In this document: positions 50,005-58,172 of the stretch, piece after piece
How positions within the stretch are numbered: the stretch's first letter is position 1
Layout: each line of letters begins with the position of its first letter
Assembly (NCBI RefSeq): GCF_014648775.1
Contig: NZ_BMRT01000006.1
Location: 344,036 to 408,035 of the forward strand
DNA length: 64,000 bases
Direction of reading: 5' to 3'
Source of the DNA: Streptomyces abikoensis
Lineage (GTDB): Bacteria; Actinomycetota; Actinomycetes; Streptomycetales; Streptomycetaceae
The notes under the pieces: generated by a model
What the model was told of the DNA's origin: nothing
What the model saw: only the letters and a program-made list of their open reading frames with translations
Databases searched by the model: none
Made by a program: the position numbers and the translations under genes

Positions 50005-50039
50005 GCAGGGTCGTGGGCCGACGCCCTGTGGTCGTCGGC

Positions 50040-50423
50040 CTACGGCCCCTCCGGGCTGACCGCCCCCGGAAACCGCGCCCGCCGGGCGCGGCGCACGGCA
50101 CGTGCCGAACTGCTCGGCACCGACACCACGCCGTGCCGCTGGAGCCACACCTGCCGCGTCACCCACACATCGAGCACCGCCCACGTCGCGGCCACCGTCC
50201 CCGCCACCGCGCACAGCACGGCCGGCAGGACCAGCCACGTACCGGCGAGGCCGAACAGCACCGTCACCGTGGTCACCTCCAGCGTCCCCGCGATGACGAG
50301 GACCGCCCGCACGGCGGACGACCGCACCGGATCGGGCATGCGCGGCCTGCGCGCCGGCTCCTCGACCCACAAGGGCCTGCGTGCGCCCGATGCATGGGAC
50401 GAGACGTCACGTTCCAGGTCCAT
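50040..50423 (-). CDS. Small membrane protein of unknown function
   Basis: The 127-residue protein has two strongly hydrophobic helices (AVLVIAGTLEVTTVTVLFGLAG and LPAVLCAVAGTVAATWAVLDVW) between basic cytoplasmic ends. GGGGGAGG lies just upstream of the ATG at 50423, which makes the start secure. It converges on the SMC-like gene with a 35-base gap and is divergent from the conservon. No family is recognised. Confidence 0.75.
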   Translation of the reverse strand: MDLERDVSSHASGARRPLWVEEPARRPRMPDPVRSSAVRAVLVIAGTLEVTTVTVLFGLAGTWLVLPAVLCAVAGTVAATWAVLDVWVTRQVWLQRHGVVSVPSSSARAVRRARRARFPGAVSPEGP

Positions 50424-50583
50424 GGCGGCTCACCTCCCCCTGTGGCTGCCCCGCACGGGTTCTCCCGAAGCGCCCGGAACAGCCCCGCCTCCCCTGTGAG
50501 GGAAGAGCGAACGGGACACCCCGAAGGTTCCCGCGGAACGGGGAGAAATCCGGCCGGACCGATGTGCCCCGGACGTACTGGTC

Positions 50584-50652
50584 TTCGAGCCGAGTACTTC
50601 GCAGTAGTAGGCTCACGGCGCATCACTGTCGCCACGATCTGTCGCCACGATC
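50584..50652 (+). promoter_or_regulatory. Conservon promoter region with tandem 13-bp repeat
   Basis: TTCGAG (50584-50589) and TAGGCT (50608-50613), 18 bases apart, are a weak promoter candidate. Two directly adjacent identical 13-bp units, TGTCGCCACGATC, follow at 50627-50639 and 50640-50652, in the expected leader before cvnA. Confidence 0.45.
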
Positions 50653-50698
50653 CGTCGGAACACCATCCCCGTGCGCCGGGGTTGACGTAGGGGAGGCC

Positions 50699-52957
50699 AT
50701 GCGCTTTCGCGGGAAGTCGATCCGCCGGAAGATCGTGGCGCTGCTCCTGGTGCCCCTGGTGTCCCTGACCGGTCTGTGGGTCTTCGCCACCGTCATCACC
50801 GGCAACGAGGCGGTCCAGTTGATGGAGGCCGCCGATGTCATGCGGACCGTCGGCTACCCCGCCGGGGACATGGTCCGCACCCTCCAGAAGGAGCGCCGGC
50901 AGACCCTGGTCCACCTCGCCGACCCTGCCCGCGCCGACGTCCTCGACGAACTGCGCGCCGAACAGCGCGCCACCGACAAGGCGGTCGCCGCCTTCCGCGC
51001 CGGCATCCACGGCGACGTGCGCGAGGACATGAGCGCCACCGCCGCCCGGCGCTTCGGCATCCTGGAGAAGTCCCTCGACGGCCTCCCCGGCCTGCGCCGC
51101 AAGGCGGAGGACGCCGACCTCACCCGCTACGCCGCCTTCCAGGCGTACAACGACGTCATCGAGCCCTACTACGACTTCCTCGGCAGCCTCGCCGCCCTCC
51201 AGGACGCCGAGACGGACCGGCAGAGCCGCGCCATGGTGGGCCTGGGCCGCGCCCGCGAGGCCGTCGCCCGCGAGGACGCCCTGCTGGCCGCCGCCCTCGC
51301 CGCGGGCAGCATGAGCCGCCAGGATCTACGCGCGTTCTCCGACCACGTCGCCGAACGCCGGACCCTCTACAACACCCACCTCGCCGTGCTGCCCCCGGCC
51401 GAGCAGAAGACCTACGAGGACTACTGGCGCGGCACCAACGCCGAGGCGCTGCGCACCGCCGAGGACACCGTCGTCCTCGCCGGCTCCGCCCGGGCCCCCC
51501 ACACCATCGACGCCCGGCGCTGGCAGAGCACCGTCACGCCCGTCCTCGACGACCTGGGCCGGATGAGCACCGAGGCCATCGACCGCTTCAGCGCCCGGGT
51601 GCGGCCCGTCGCCCTCGGCGTCATCACCAAGGCCGTCGTCGCCGGGATCCTCGGCCTGGTCGCCTTCGTCTGCACCGTCGTCATCTCCTTCCGCGTCGGA
51701 CGGGGTCTCGTCAAGGACCTCCACCGGCTGCGCAAGGAGGCCCACGAGGCGTCGGGCGTCCGGCTGCCGGCCGTGATGCGCCGCCTCGCGGCGGGCGAGC
51801 GCGTCGACGTCGAGGCCGAGGTGCCCCGGATCGCCCGGGGGAGCGACGAGCTCGGCCAGGTCGGCCAGGCCCTGGACACCCTCCAGCGGGCCGCCGTCGA
51901 GGCGGCCGTCAAACAGGCCGACCTGCGACGCGGCGTCTCCGACGTCTTCGTCAACCTCGCCCGCCGCAACCAGATCCTGCTGCACCGTCAGCTGACCCTG
52001 CTCGACTCCATGGAGCGCCGCACCGAGGACACCGACCACCTCGCCGACCTCTTCCGCCTCGACCACCTCACCACCCGGATGCGCCGCCACGCCGAGGGCC
52101 TGGTCATCCTCTCCGGCGCCGCCCCCTCCCGGCAGTGGCGCCGGCCCGTCCCGCTCATGGACGTCGTCCGGGCGGCCGTCGGCGAGGTCGAGGCGTACGA
52201 GCGGATCGAGGTGCGCCGGCTGCCGCGGCTGGCCCTCGACGGCCCCGCCGTCGCCGACCTCACCCACCTCCTCGCCGAGCTCCTCGAGAACGCCACCGTC
52301 TTCGCACCGCCCCACACCGCCGTCCACGTCCTCGGCGAGCGCGTCCCCAACGGCTTCGCCCTGGAGATCCACGACCGGGGCCTCGGCATGGGCGCCGACG
52401 CGCTGCTGGAGGCCAACCTCCGCCTCGCCGATCCTGTCGAGTTCGAGCTGTCCGACACCGACCGCCTCGGCCTGTTCGTCGTCGGCCGGCTCGCCCGCCG
52501 CCAGGGCGTCCGCGTCTCCCTCCAGCCCTCCCCGTACGGCGGCACCACGGCCGTCGTGCTCATCCCGTCGGCGCTGCTCAGCGAGAGCGCCCCGGGCGGC
52601 ACGCGGGCCGACCGGGAGGACACCGGCGGCCGGCCCGTCGTCCGGCCCCCGGCCCGCCGGGCGGTGTTCCCCGAGGAGACCCACCAGCAGGCCGCCGACG
52701 GCCCCCACGACGAGCGCACCCCCACCGGGGGCCTGCCCCGGCGCGTCCGGCAGGCCAGCCTCGCCCCACAGCTGCGGGAGCCCGTCCCGGCGGAAGCCCC
52801 CCGCACCCCTCCCGTCCCGGAGCCCGACCGCGACGCCGAGGAGGTGCGGGCCAGGATGGCCGCCCTCCAGCGCGGCTGGCAACGGGCACGGGAGGACAAT
52901 GAGATGACGACGAGCACCACAGCACCAGGAACGACAACTGAGGGGGACGGTCGATGA
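50699..52957 (+). CDS. cvnA: Conservon sensor kinase-like protein CvnA
   Basis: The 752-residue membrane protein is the sensor component of a conservon. Two helices (about 15-33 and 310-335) flank a nitrate-sensor-type extracellular domain (EAVQLMEAADVMRT, VHLADPARADVLDELRAEQRATD). A HAMP region follows, then SDVFVNLARRNQILLHRQLTLLDSME, typical of CvnA, in place of a standard His box. The ATPase domain has LAELLENATVFAPPHTAV and DRGLGMGADALLEAN. The tail is long, Pro-rich and disordered. GGGGAGG precedes the ATG at 50699. The stop overlaps cvnB in ATGA. Conservons are thought to act as membrane signalling complexes coupled to a small GTPase-like protein. Confidence 0.93.
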   Translation: MRFRGKSIRRKIVALLLVPLVSLTGLWVFATVITGNEAVQLMEAADVMRTVGYPAGDMVRTLQKERRQTLVHLADPARADVLDELRAEQRATDKAVAAFRAGIHGDVREDMSATAARRFGILEKSLDGLPGLRRKAEDADLTRYAAFQAYNDVIEPYYDFLGSLAALQDAETDRQSRAMVGLGRAREAVAREDALLAAALAAGSMSRQDLRAFSDHVAERRTLYNTHLAVLPPAEQKTYEDYWRGTNAEALRTAEDTVVLAGSARAPHTIDARRWQSTVTPVLDDLGRMSTEAIDRFSARVRPVALGVITKAVVAGILGLVAFVCTVVISFRVGRGLVKDLHRLRKEAHEASGVRLPAVMRRLAAGERVDVEAEVPRIARGSDELGQVGQALDTLQRAAVEAAVKQADLRRGVSDVFVNLARRNQILLHRQLTLLDSMERRTEDTDHLADLFRLDHLTTRMRRHAEGLVILSGAAPSRQWRRPVPLMDVVRAAVGEVEAYERIEVRRLPRLALDGPAVADLTHLLAELLENATVFAPPHTAVHVLGERVPNGFALEIHDRGLGMGADALLEANLRLADPVEFELSDTDRLGLFVVGRLARRQGVRVSLQPSPYGGTTAVVLIPSALLSESAPGGTRADREDTGGRPVVRPPARRAVFPEETHQQAADGPHDERTPTGGLPRRVRQASLAPQLREPVPAEAPRTPPVPEPDRDAEEVRARMAALQRGWQRAREDNEMTTSTTAPGTTTEGDGR

Positions 52958-53415
52958 CCGCACACCAGGCCGCGATACGCAACACCCCGTCCGCGACGGG
53001 CGAGGCCCGCCCGGGCGCCGGATCCGGCGAGCTCAACTGGCTCCTCGACGACCTCGTCGAGCGCGTCGGCAGCGTCGGCAAGGCGCTGGTGCTCTCCAGC
53101 GACGGTCTGGCCAAGGGCAGCTCCAAGGGCCTGAGCCAGGAGGACGGCGAGCACCTGGCCGCCGTCGCCTCCGGCTTCCACAGCCTCGCCAAGGGCGTGG
53201 GCCGCCACTTCTCGGCGGGCGAGGTCCGCCAGACCATGGTCGAGCTGGACCGGGCGTTCCTGTTCGTCACCGCCGCCGGCGACGGCAGCTGCCTGGCCGT
53301 CATCGCCGACGCCGACTCCGACATCGGCCAGGTCGCCTATGAGATGACGCTGCTCGTCAAGCGGGTCGGCGCGCACCTGGCGACCGCTCCGCGCACCGGC
53401 GTCGCCGGCGAGTGA
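52954..53415 (+). CDS. cvnB: Conservon roadblock/LC7 protein CvnB
   Basis: The 153-residue protein has one roadblock/LC7 domain (LNWLLDDLVERVGSVGKALVLSSDGLAKGSS to GSCLAVIADADSDIGQVAYEMTLLVKRVGAHL). It normally works as GTPase regulator or scaffold for CvnD. It overlaps both cvnA (ATGA) and cvnC (GTGA). Confidence 0.95.
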   Translation: MTAHQAAIRNTPSATGEARPGAGSGELNWLLDDLVERVGSVGKALVLSSDGLAKGSSKGLSQEDGEHLAAVASGFHSLAKGVGRHFSAGEVRQTMVELDRAFLFVTAAGDGSCLAVIADADSDIGQVAYEMTLLVKRVGAHLATAPRTGVAGE

Positions 53416-53954
53416 CCGGCGGTATGACCGAGGACCCCACCGCGTTCCCGCGGCAGACACCCTCCGGGCCCACGGCCGGGACCACCGGCCGGTGGGGTCC
53501 GGCCACCCGCCCGGGCGGAGCCCGCGCGGGCGAGCACACCGCCCGGCGGGCCGAGGAGCACACCGCCCAGTGGTACGACGACGCGGCGGGCCCCGTGGTC
53601 CGTCCGTACACGATGACCCGGGGCCGCACCAAGGCCCCGGCCGAGGAGCGGCTCGACCTGATCGCGCTGGTCATCGCCGAGGATTTCCTGCTGGCCCACC
53701 CCGGCGGCGCCTACGCGATCGCCGACCGGACCCTCTCGCCGGAACACCTCGACATCGCCGACCTGGCCCGCCGCGAACCCCACTCCATCGCGGAGCTGGC
53801 GGCCACCCTGGACCTGCCGGTGGGCGTGGTCCGGGTCCTGGTCGGCGATCTCATCGACGCCGGGTACGTCCGGGTCTCCCGCCCGGTCCCGCCCGCGGAG
53901 CTGCCCGACGCGGGCATCCTCCGCGAGGTGATCGACGGCCTGCGCGCCCTATGA
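53412..53954 (+). CDS. cvnC: Conservon DUF742 protein CvnC
   Basis: The 180-residue protein has a Gly/Arg-rich N-terminus (1-60) and a C-terminal DUF742 winged helix (VRPYTMTRGRTKAPAEERLDLIALVIA, HSIAELAATLDLPVGVVRVLVGDLIDAGYVRV). GTG at 53412 overlaps cvnB; ATG at 53424 is an alternative. It may link the membrane complex to gene expression. Confidence 0.93.
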   Translation: MTGGMTEDPTAFPRQTPSGPTAGTTGRWGPATRPGGARAGEHTARRAEEHTAQWYDDAAGPVVRPYTMTRGRTKAPAEERLDLIALVIAEDFLLAHPGGAYAIADRTLSPEHLDIADLARREPHSIAELAATLDLPVGVVRVLVGDLIDAGYVRVSRPVPPAELPDAGILREVIDGLRAL

Positions 53955-54097
53955 GGCCGACCGGCCCACGGCCGGGGCCGGAAGGGGGTTGAACAGACCA
54001 CCGTCCATACGGAACGATCTCTACCGAGGGGGAGCACGGGGGGCACGACCACGGGGGAGCGCCATGCCGCACCGACCCTTGATTCGGAGGAAATCCC

Positions 54098-54706
54098 ATG
54101 GTTTTCGGGCGCCCTGACCGCGGAATACGGAACCGGACCGCGCCGCTGACCCTCAAGCTCCTGGTCGCCGGCGGCTTCGGCGTCGGCAAGACCACGCTGG
54201 TCGGCTCCGTCAGCGAGATCAGGCCCCTGCGCACCGAGGAGCTGCTGACCGAGGCGGGCCGCCCGGTCGACGACCTCTCGGGCGTCGAGGCCAAGCGCAC
54301 CACCACCGTCGCCATGGACTTCGGCCGCATCACCCTCCGCGAGGACCTCGTCCTCTACCTCTTCGGCACCCCCGGTCAGGACCGCTTCTGGTTCCTGTGG
54401 GACGAACTGGCCCAGGGCGCCCTCGGCGCCGTCGTCCTCGCCGACACCCGGCGGCTGGCCGACTGCTTCGCCGCCGTCGACTACTTCGAACGCCGCGGCA
54501 TCGCCTTCACCCTCGCCGTCAACTGCTTCGACGGCGCCCCCCGCCACTCGGCCGAAGCCGTCCGCGACGCCCTCGACCTCGACCCCGAGGTCCCCGTGGT
54601 GATGTGCGACGCCCGCGAACGCGACTCCGTGAAGCGGGTCCTGGTCTCCGTCGTCGAACACGCCCTGGCCACCGGCATCACCGCCCGCCGCCCGGCGACG
54701 GTCTGA
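54098..54706 (+). CDS. cvnD: Conservon Ras-like GTPase CvnD
   Basis: The 202-residue P-loop protein is the GTP-binding part of the conservon. G1 is GGFGVGKT at residues 25-32. The switch region has TTTVAMDFGRI, and G3 is FGTPGQDRFWF. The usual NKxD specificity motif reads NCFD. It is 143 bases after cvnC, a wider gap than usual within conservons, but codirectional. It should cycle with CvnB and report CvnA signals. Confidence 0.94.
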   Translation: MVFGRPDRGIRNRTAPLTLKLLVAGGFGVGKTTLVGSVSEIRPLRTEELLTEAGRPVDDLSGVEAKRTTTVAMDFGRITLREDLVLYLFGTPGQDRFWFLWDELAQGALGAVVLADTRRLADCFAAVDYFERRGIAFTLAVNCFDGAPRHSAEAVRDALDLDPEVPVVMCDARERDSVKRVLVSVVEHALATGITARRPATV

Positions 54707-54713
54707 ACCGTCC

Positions 54714-55511
54714 TCAGCGGACGGGGAAGTCGAAGTACGTGTCCGGGTACGGCTCACCGCGCAGCGTGTAGTGCCACCACTCCTCCGGGAGGTTGACGAA
54801 CCCCGCCCCTTCCATCACCGACTTCAGCCGCAGCCGGTTGGCGCGCTGCCGCCCCTCGACCCGGGGATCGAGGGTGTGGGCGAGGGTGTCGAAGCAGTCG
54901 AAACCCGTCCCCATGTCCACGGAATTGTCGGGAAAACGCTGCCACCGCGGAGCGAAGCACGGCACGAGCGGCTCACCGGGCACATATGGGCGCGTGGGCC
55001 ACGCCGGCCGCCGCACGATCGTCAGATCCATCGTGCTGCCCCTGCTGTGACCGGACTTCGCCGCGATGTAGCCGTCCTCGAACAGCCGCGACTTGGCCAC
55101 CCGCGGGTAGAACTCCGCCTTCATCCGCTCGTCGCCCAGATCCTTCGCCCACGCCACGAAGTCGTTCACCGCCCGCTGCGGCCGGTAGCAGTCGTACACC
55201 TTGAGCGAGAGCCCCTGCCGCAGCAACACCCGCTGCGCCCGCCGCAGGGCCTCGGCGGCAGGGCGGGTGAGCAGGCACTTCGGGCGTTCGTAGCCGTCGA
55301 TCCGGTGCCCGGTGAAGTTGTGCGGGGTGACGTACCGCATCTCCTGAACGATCGTCGGATCGACGTCGGAGAGGGCGACGAACCCCGGCGGCGGCTCGGC
55401 CCCGGCCGGGGCCGCCCGGGCGACGGGCGCGGAAGCGAGCGCCGCGAGCGCGGCGAAGGGAAGGACGAGCGCGCGGCAGAGCGCGGAGAATCTCGGCATG
55501 GGCACGGGCAT
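54714..55511 (-). CDS. VanX-like D-alanyl-D-alanine dipeptidase, secreted
   Basis: The 265-residue zinc peptidase has a signal peptide (MPRFSALCRALVLPFAALAALASAPVARA-type start) and VanX/DdpX motifs. Zinc ligands His and Asp lie in SGHSRGSTMDLTI and the second His in PEEWWHYTLRG with the catalytic Glu before it. Arg in CYRPQRAVNDFV is the substrate-binding residue. Because it is exported and no vanHA genes are near, it is probably a wall-recycling or D-Ala-D-Ala scavenging enzyme rather than glycopeptide resistance. ATG at 55511 or 55499 may start it. It follows the GH31 gene on the same strand. Confidence 0.92.
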   Translation of the reverse strand: MPVPMPRFSALCRALVLPFAALAALASAPVARAAPAGAEPPPGFVALSDVDPTIVQEMRYVTPHNFTGHRIDGYERPKCLLTRPAAEALRRAQRVLLRQGLSLKVYDCYRPQRAVNDFVAWAKDLGDERMKAEFYPRVAKSRLFEDGYIAAKSGHSRGSTMDLTIVRRPAWPTRPYVPGEPLVPCFAPRWQRFPDNSVDMGTGFDCFDTLAHTLDPRVEGRQRANRLRLKSVMEGAGFVNLPEEWWHYTLRGEPYPDTYFDFPVR

Positions 55512-55540
55512 ACCAGCCGCGAGGGCGACGCGAAAGGGGG

Positions 55541-55587
55541 CCGGGGGCTTGCCCCCGGGAAACGGTGAAGGGCGGGACCGGGGCACC
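55541..55587. repeat. GC-rich intergenic repeat, copy 3
   Basis: CCGGGGGC/GCCCCCGG forms a hairpin followed by GAAACGGTGAAGGGCGGG. It shares this plan with 44230-44273 and, more weakly, 15237-15277. It lies between the GH31 and dipeptidase genes. Confidence 0.65.
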
Positions 55588-55600
55588 CCACCCGCAGGGG

Positions 55601-57961
55601 TCACCCCCGCACCCGCACCCGATACCCCACCTCCTCCGCCCCCTCCCGCTCCACCGTCACGACCCCACCCCGCGCCCGCGAGGTGAACCGCACCACCTCC
55701 GCGCCGGCACCGGCACCCGCCCCCGCATCGCGGATGAGCACCCCACCCCCCGTACGTCCCGGAGCCGGCGCCCACACCTCCAGCTCCACCTCCCCGTCCG
55801 CACCCGCCACCGGAATCACCGACCCCGCCCGCGCCAGCACCGGAACGCGCGACAACGGCGCCTCCAGAAGCACCTGCCCCGGCCCCTCGTGCGCCCGGCC
55901 CGTCGCCGTGTCGTACCAGCGGCCGCGCGGCAGCCGCACCGCCCGCTGATCCGCCCCCAGCTCCAGCACCGGCGCCACCAGCAGCGAATCCCCCAGCAGG
56001 AACGCGTCCTCGCAGTCCCGCAGCGCCCGGTCCTCCGGCGACCGCCACCACACCGGCCGCACATACGGCGCCCCCGTGCGGTGCGCCAGATGCGCCAGCG
56101 TCACGAAATACGGCAGCAGCCGCGCCCGCTCCCGCAACGCCGCCCCCGCGTGCTCCAGCACCTCCGCCCCGAACTCCCACGGCTCCCGCCGCCCCGCCGA
56201 GATCGCCGCGTGCGTCCGGAACAGCGGCAGATACGCGCCCAGCTGGAACCACCGCAGATACAGCTCCGGCGACGGGAACCCCGTGAACCCGCCGACGTCC
56301 GGCCCCGAATACGGCACCCCGCACAACCCCAGGCCCAGCACCAGCGCCAGCGACGCCCGCAACCCCGGCCAGCCCGTCGCCACATCCCCCGACCACGTCC
56401 CGCCGTACCGTTGCATCCCCGCCCAGCCCGAGCGCGAGAAGAGGAACGGCCGCTCGTCCGGGCGCAGCTCCCGCAGCCCCTCGTAACCGGCCCGGGCCAT
56501 CGCCAGCCCGTACACGTTGTGGGCCTCCCGGTGGTCGCCGCCCCGGCCCTCCAGCGCGTGCCGCGCCGAGCGCGGCAGCGTCGGATCCCCGAACGCCGCG
56601 AACGACACCGGCTCGTTCATGTCGTGCCACACCCCGGAGAACCCCTGCGCCAGCCGCTCCGCGTACAGCCCGCCCCACCACGCCCGCGCCTTCGGGTCCG
56701 TGAAGTCCGGGAAGACGCACTCGCCCGGCCACACCTCGCCGCGCACCTCACGCCCCCGGGCGTCCGTCACGAACGCCCCCGCCGCCACCCCCGTGTCGTA
56801 CTCCGCCAGCCCCGGCTCCGCCTTCACCGCCGGGTCGACGATCGACACCAGCCGCACCCCCTCCTCCTTCAGCTCCGCCGCCAGCCCCGGCAGATCCGGG
56901 AAGCGCTCCCGGTCCACCGTGAACACCCGGTGCCCCCGGTAGTGGTCGATGTCCAGGTGCACCGCCGACAGCGGCAGCCCCCGCTCCCGGTAGCCGGCCA
57001 CCACCCGCCGCACCTCCCGCTCGCTGCCGAAGCCCCAGCGCGCGTGCTGATACCCCAGCGCCCACGCCGGCGGCAGCGCCGCACCCCCCGTCAGCGCCGC
57101 CCAGCCGTGCAGCACCCGCGCCGGGGTGCCCACCATCACCCAGTAGCGCAGCGGACCGCCGTCCATCCGCGTCTCGCAGCGCCCCGGCCGGTCGTGCCCC
57201 GAACCCGCCCCCTCCTCGCCCTCCCACAGCGTGACCCGGCCGTCCCAGGTGTTGTCGTGGAACACCAGATGCGTCCCCGCGTCCGCCACCACCAGCTGCA
57301 CCGGCATCGTGATGTACAGCGGATCGTCCCCCGGCCCGAACGCCCCGCCCGGATCGGTGTTCCACAGCCGGTACACGCCGTCCCGCAGCCGCGGCCCCGA
57401 CGCCCGCCCGCCCAGCCCGAAGAACCGCGCGTCCGCCGCCACCTCCGAGCGCTGGACCCACCGCCCGCCCCCCGCCGCGCCCGCCGGCTCCCACCAACGC
57501 GGCGCCAGGTCGCGCCGCAGCACCACCCCGCCCGGCGTGCGCACCTCCACCGTGCCGTGCCGGGACACCGCCACCAGCACCCGCTCCGAGACCACCCGCC
57601 AGCCGCCGTCCGTGTCCGGCTCCAGCACCGCCCGCTCGTCCGCCTCCGGGCAGGCGCCCGCCAGCGCGTACGACGGCTCCGGCACCGCCCCGTCCCAGCC
57701 GCAGAACACCGCGCCGCCCGCCGCCACCCGCACCCGCAACGAGGACCGGGCGAACCGCACCACCCCGCCCCCCGGCTCCGGCTCCGCGCCCTCGGCCACC
57801 CCCGGCACCCGCGCCCGCGCCGCCCCCTGCCGGGGCAGCCCCACCGCGTCCACCCGGTGCCGCCGCCAGGCCGACCGCACGGACCGCAGCCCCTGGGCGC
57901 TCCCCACCGCGCGCAACGAGGTCATCCACTTCACCGATCGCACAAGGTCACCCGCGTTCAT
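55601..57961 (-). CDS. GH31 glycoside hydrolase (alpha-glucosidase/xylosidase family)
   Basis: The 786-residue cytoplasmic protein is a family 31 glycosidase. An N-terminal beta-sandwich is followed by a (beta/alpha)8 barrel. The nucleophile Asp lies in GVWHDMNEPVSF, and the acid/base Asp in GTWSGDVATGWPGL. Substrate-site phrases are VHLDIDHYRGHRVFTVDRERFPD and YSGPDVGGFTGFPSPELYLRW. C-terminal beta domains contain PRGRWYDTATGRAHEGP and VPVLARAGSVIPV. Alpha-glucosidase is the commonest activity, with alpha-xylosidase also possible. ATG at 57961 is chosen; a GTG nine bases upstream is an alternative. It is divergent from acetoacetyl-CoA synthetase. Confidence 0.93.
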   Translation of the reverse strand: MNAGDLVRSVKWMTSLRAVGSAQGLRSVRSAWRRHRVDAVGLPRQGAARARVPGVAEGAEPEPGGGVVRFARSSLRVRVAAGGAVFCGWDGAVPEPSYALAGACPEADERAVLEPDTDGGWRVVSERVLVAVSRHGTVEVRTPGGVVLRRDLAPRWWEPAGAAGGGRWVQRSEVAADARFFGLGGRASGPRLRDGVYRLWNTDPGGAFGPGDDPLYITMPVQLVVADAGTHLVFHDNTWDGRVTLWEGEEGAGSGHDRPGRCETRMDGGPLRYWVMVGTPARVLHGWAALTGGAALPPAWALGYQHARWGFGSEREVRRVVAGYRERGLPLSAVHLDIDHYRGHRVFTVDRERFPDLPGLAAELKEEGVRLVSIVDPAVKAEPGLAEYDTGVAAGAFVTDARGREVRGEVWPGECVFPDFTDPKARAWWGGLYAERLAQGFSGVWHDMNEPVSFAAFGDPTLPRSARHALEGRGGDHREAHNVYGLAMARAGYEGLRELRPDERPFLFSRSGWAGMQRYGGTWSGDVATGWPGLRASLALVLGLGLCGVPYSGPDVGGFTGFPSPELYLRWFQLGAYLPLFRTHAAISAGRREPWEFGAEVLEHAGAALRERARLLPYFVTLAHLAHRTGAPYVRPVWWRSPEDRALRDCEDAFLLGDSLLVAPVLELGADQRAVRLPRGRWYDTATGRAHEGPGQVLLEAPLSRVPVLARAGSVIPVAGADGEVELEVWAPAPGRTGGGVLIRDAGAGAGAGAEVVRFTSRARGGVVTVEREGAEEVGYRVRVRG

Positions 57962-58172
57962 GTCGCTCACCCTGCCACCCGCCCCGGCACCCCCGCGCAC
58001 CGTTCGCCCCCCGTTCACCCCCGCAAGGACCTGTGCCCTCCCGCGACGGTGTGACACCGGCCCTGGTGCATCGAGTCGATCACATGGCATCGTCCTCACA
58101 GCCACCGCACGCGCGCACCCCGTACGTGCGCACGGCTCCGCCCACGACGCGCAGAAGCCCGGGAGCAGCCAC

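Noticed and set aside
44104..50370. Very long minus-strand open frame (over 2000 codons) opposite the SMC-like set
   Set aside because: It is the antisense shadow of the high-GC3 genes on the plus strand; the translation is Gly/Gln/Val repeats without domains, and the plus strand has clear motifs.
54714..55511. Glycopeptide resistance (vanHAX) locus
   Set aside because: There is no vanH, vanA or vanRS, and the dipeptidase is predicted secreted, unlike cytoplasmic VanX.
54714..56732. Single long minus-strand fusion protein ending in the VanX domain
   Set aside because: The upstream part is Gly/Ala/Arg shadow sequence opposite GH31 codons; a signal peptide start at 55511 or 55499 defines the real gene.
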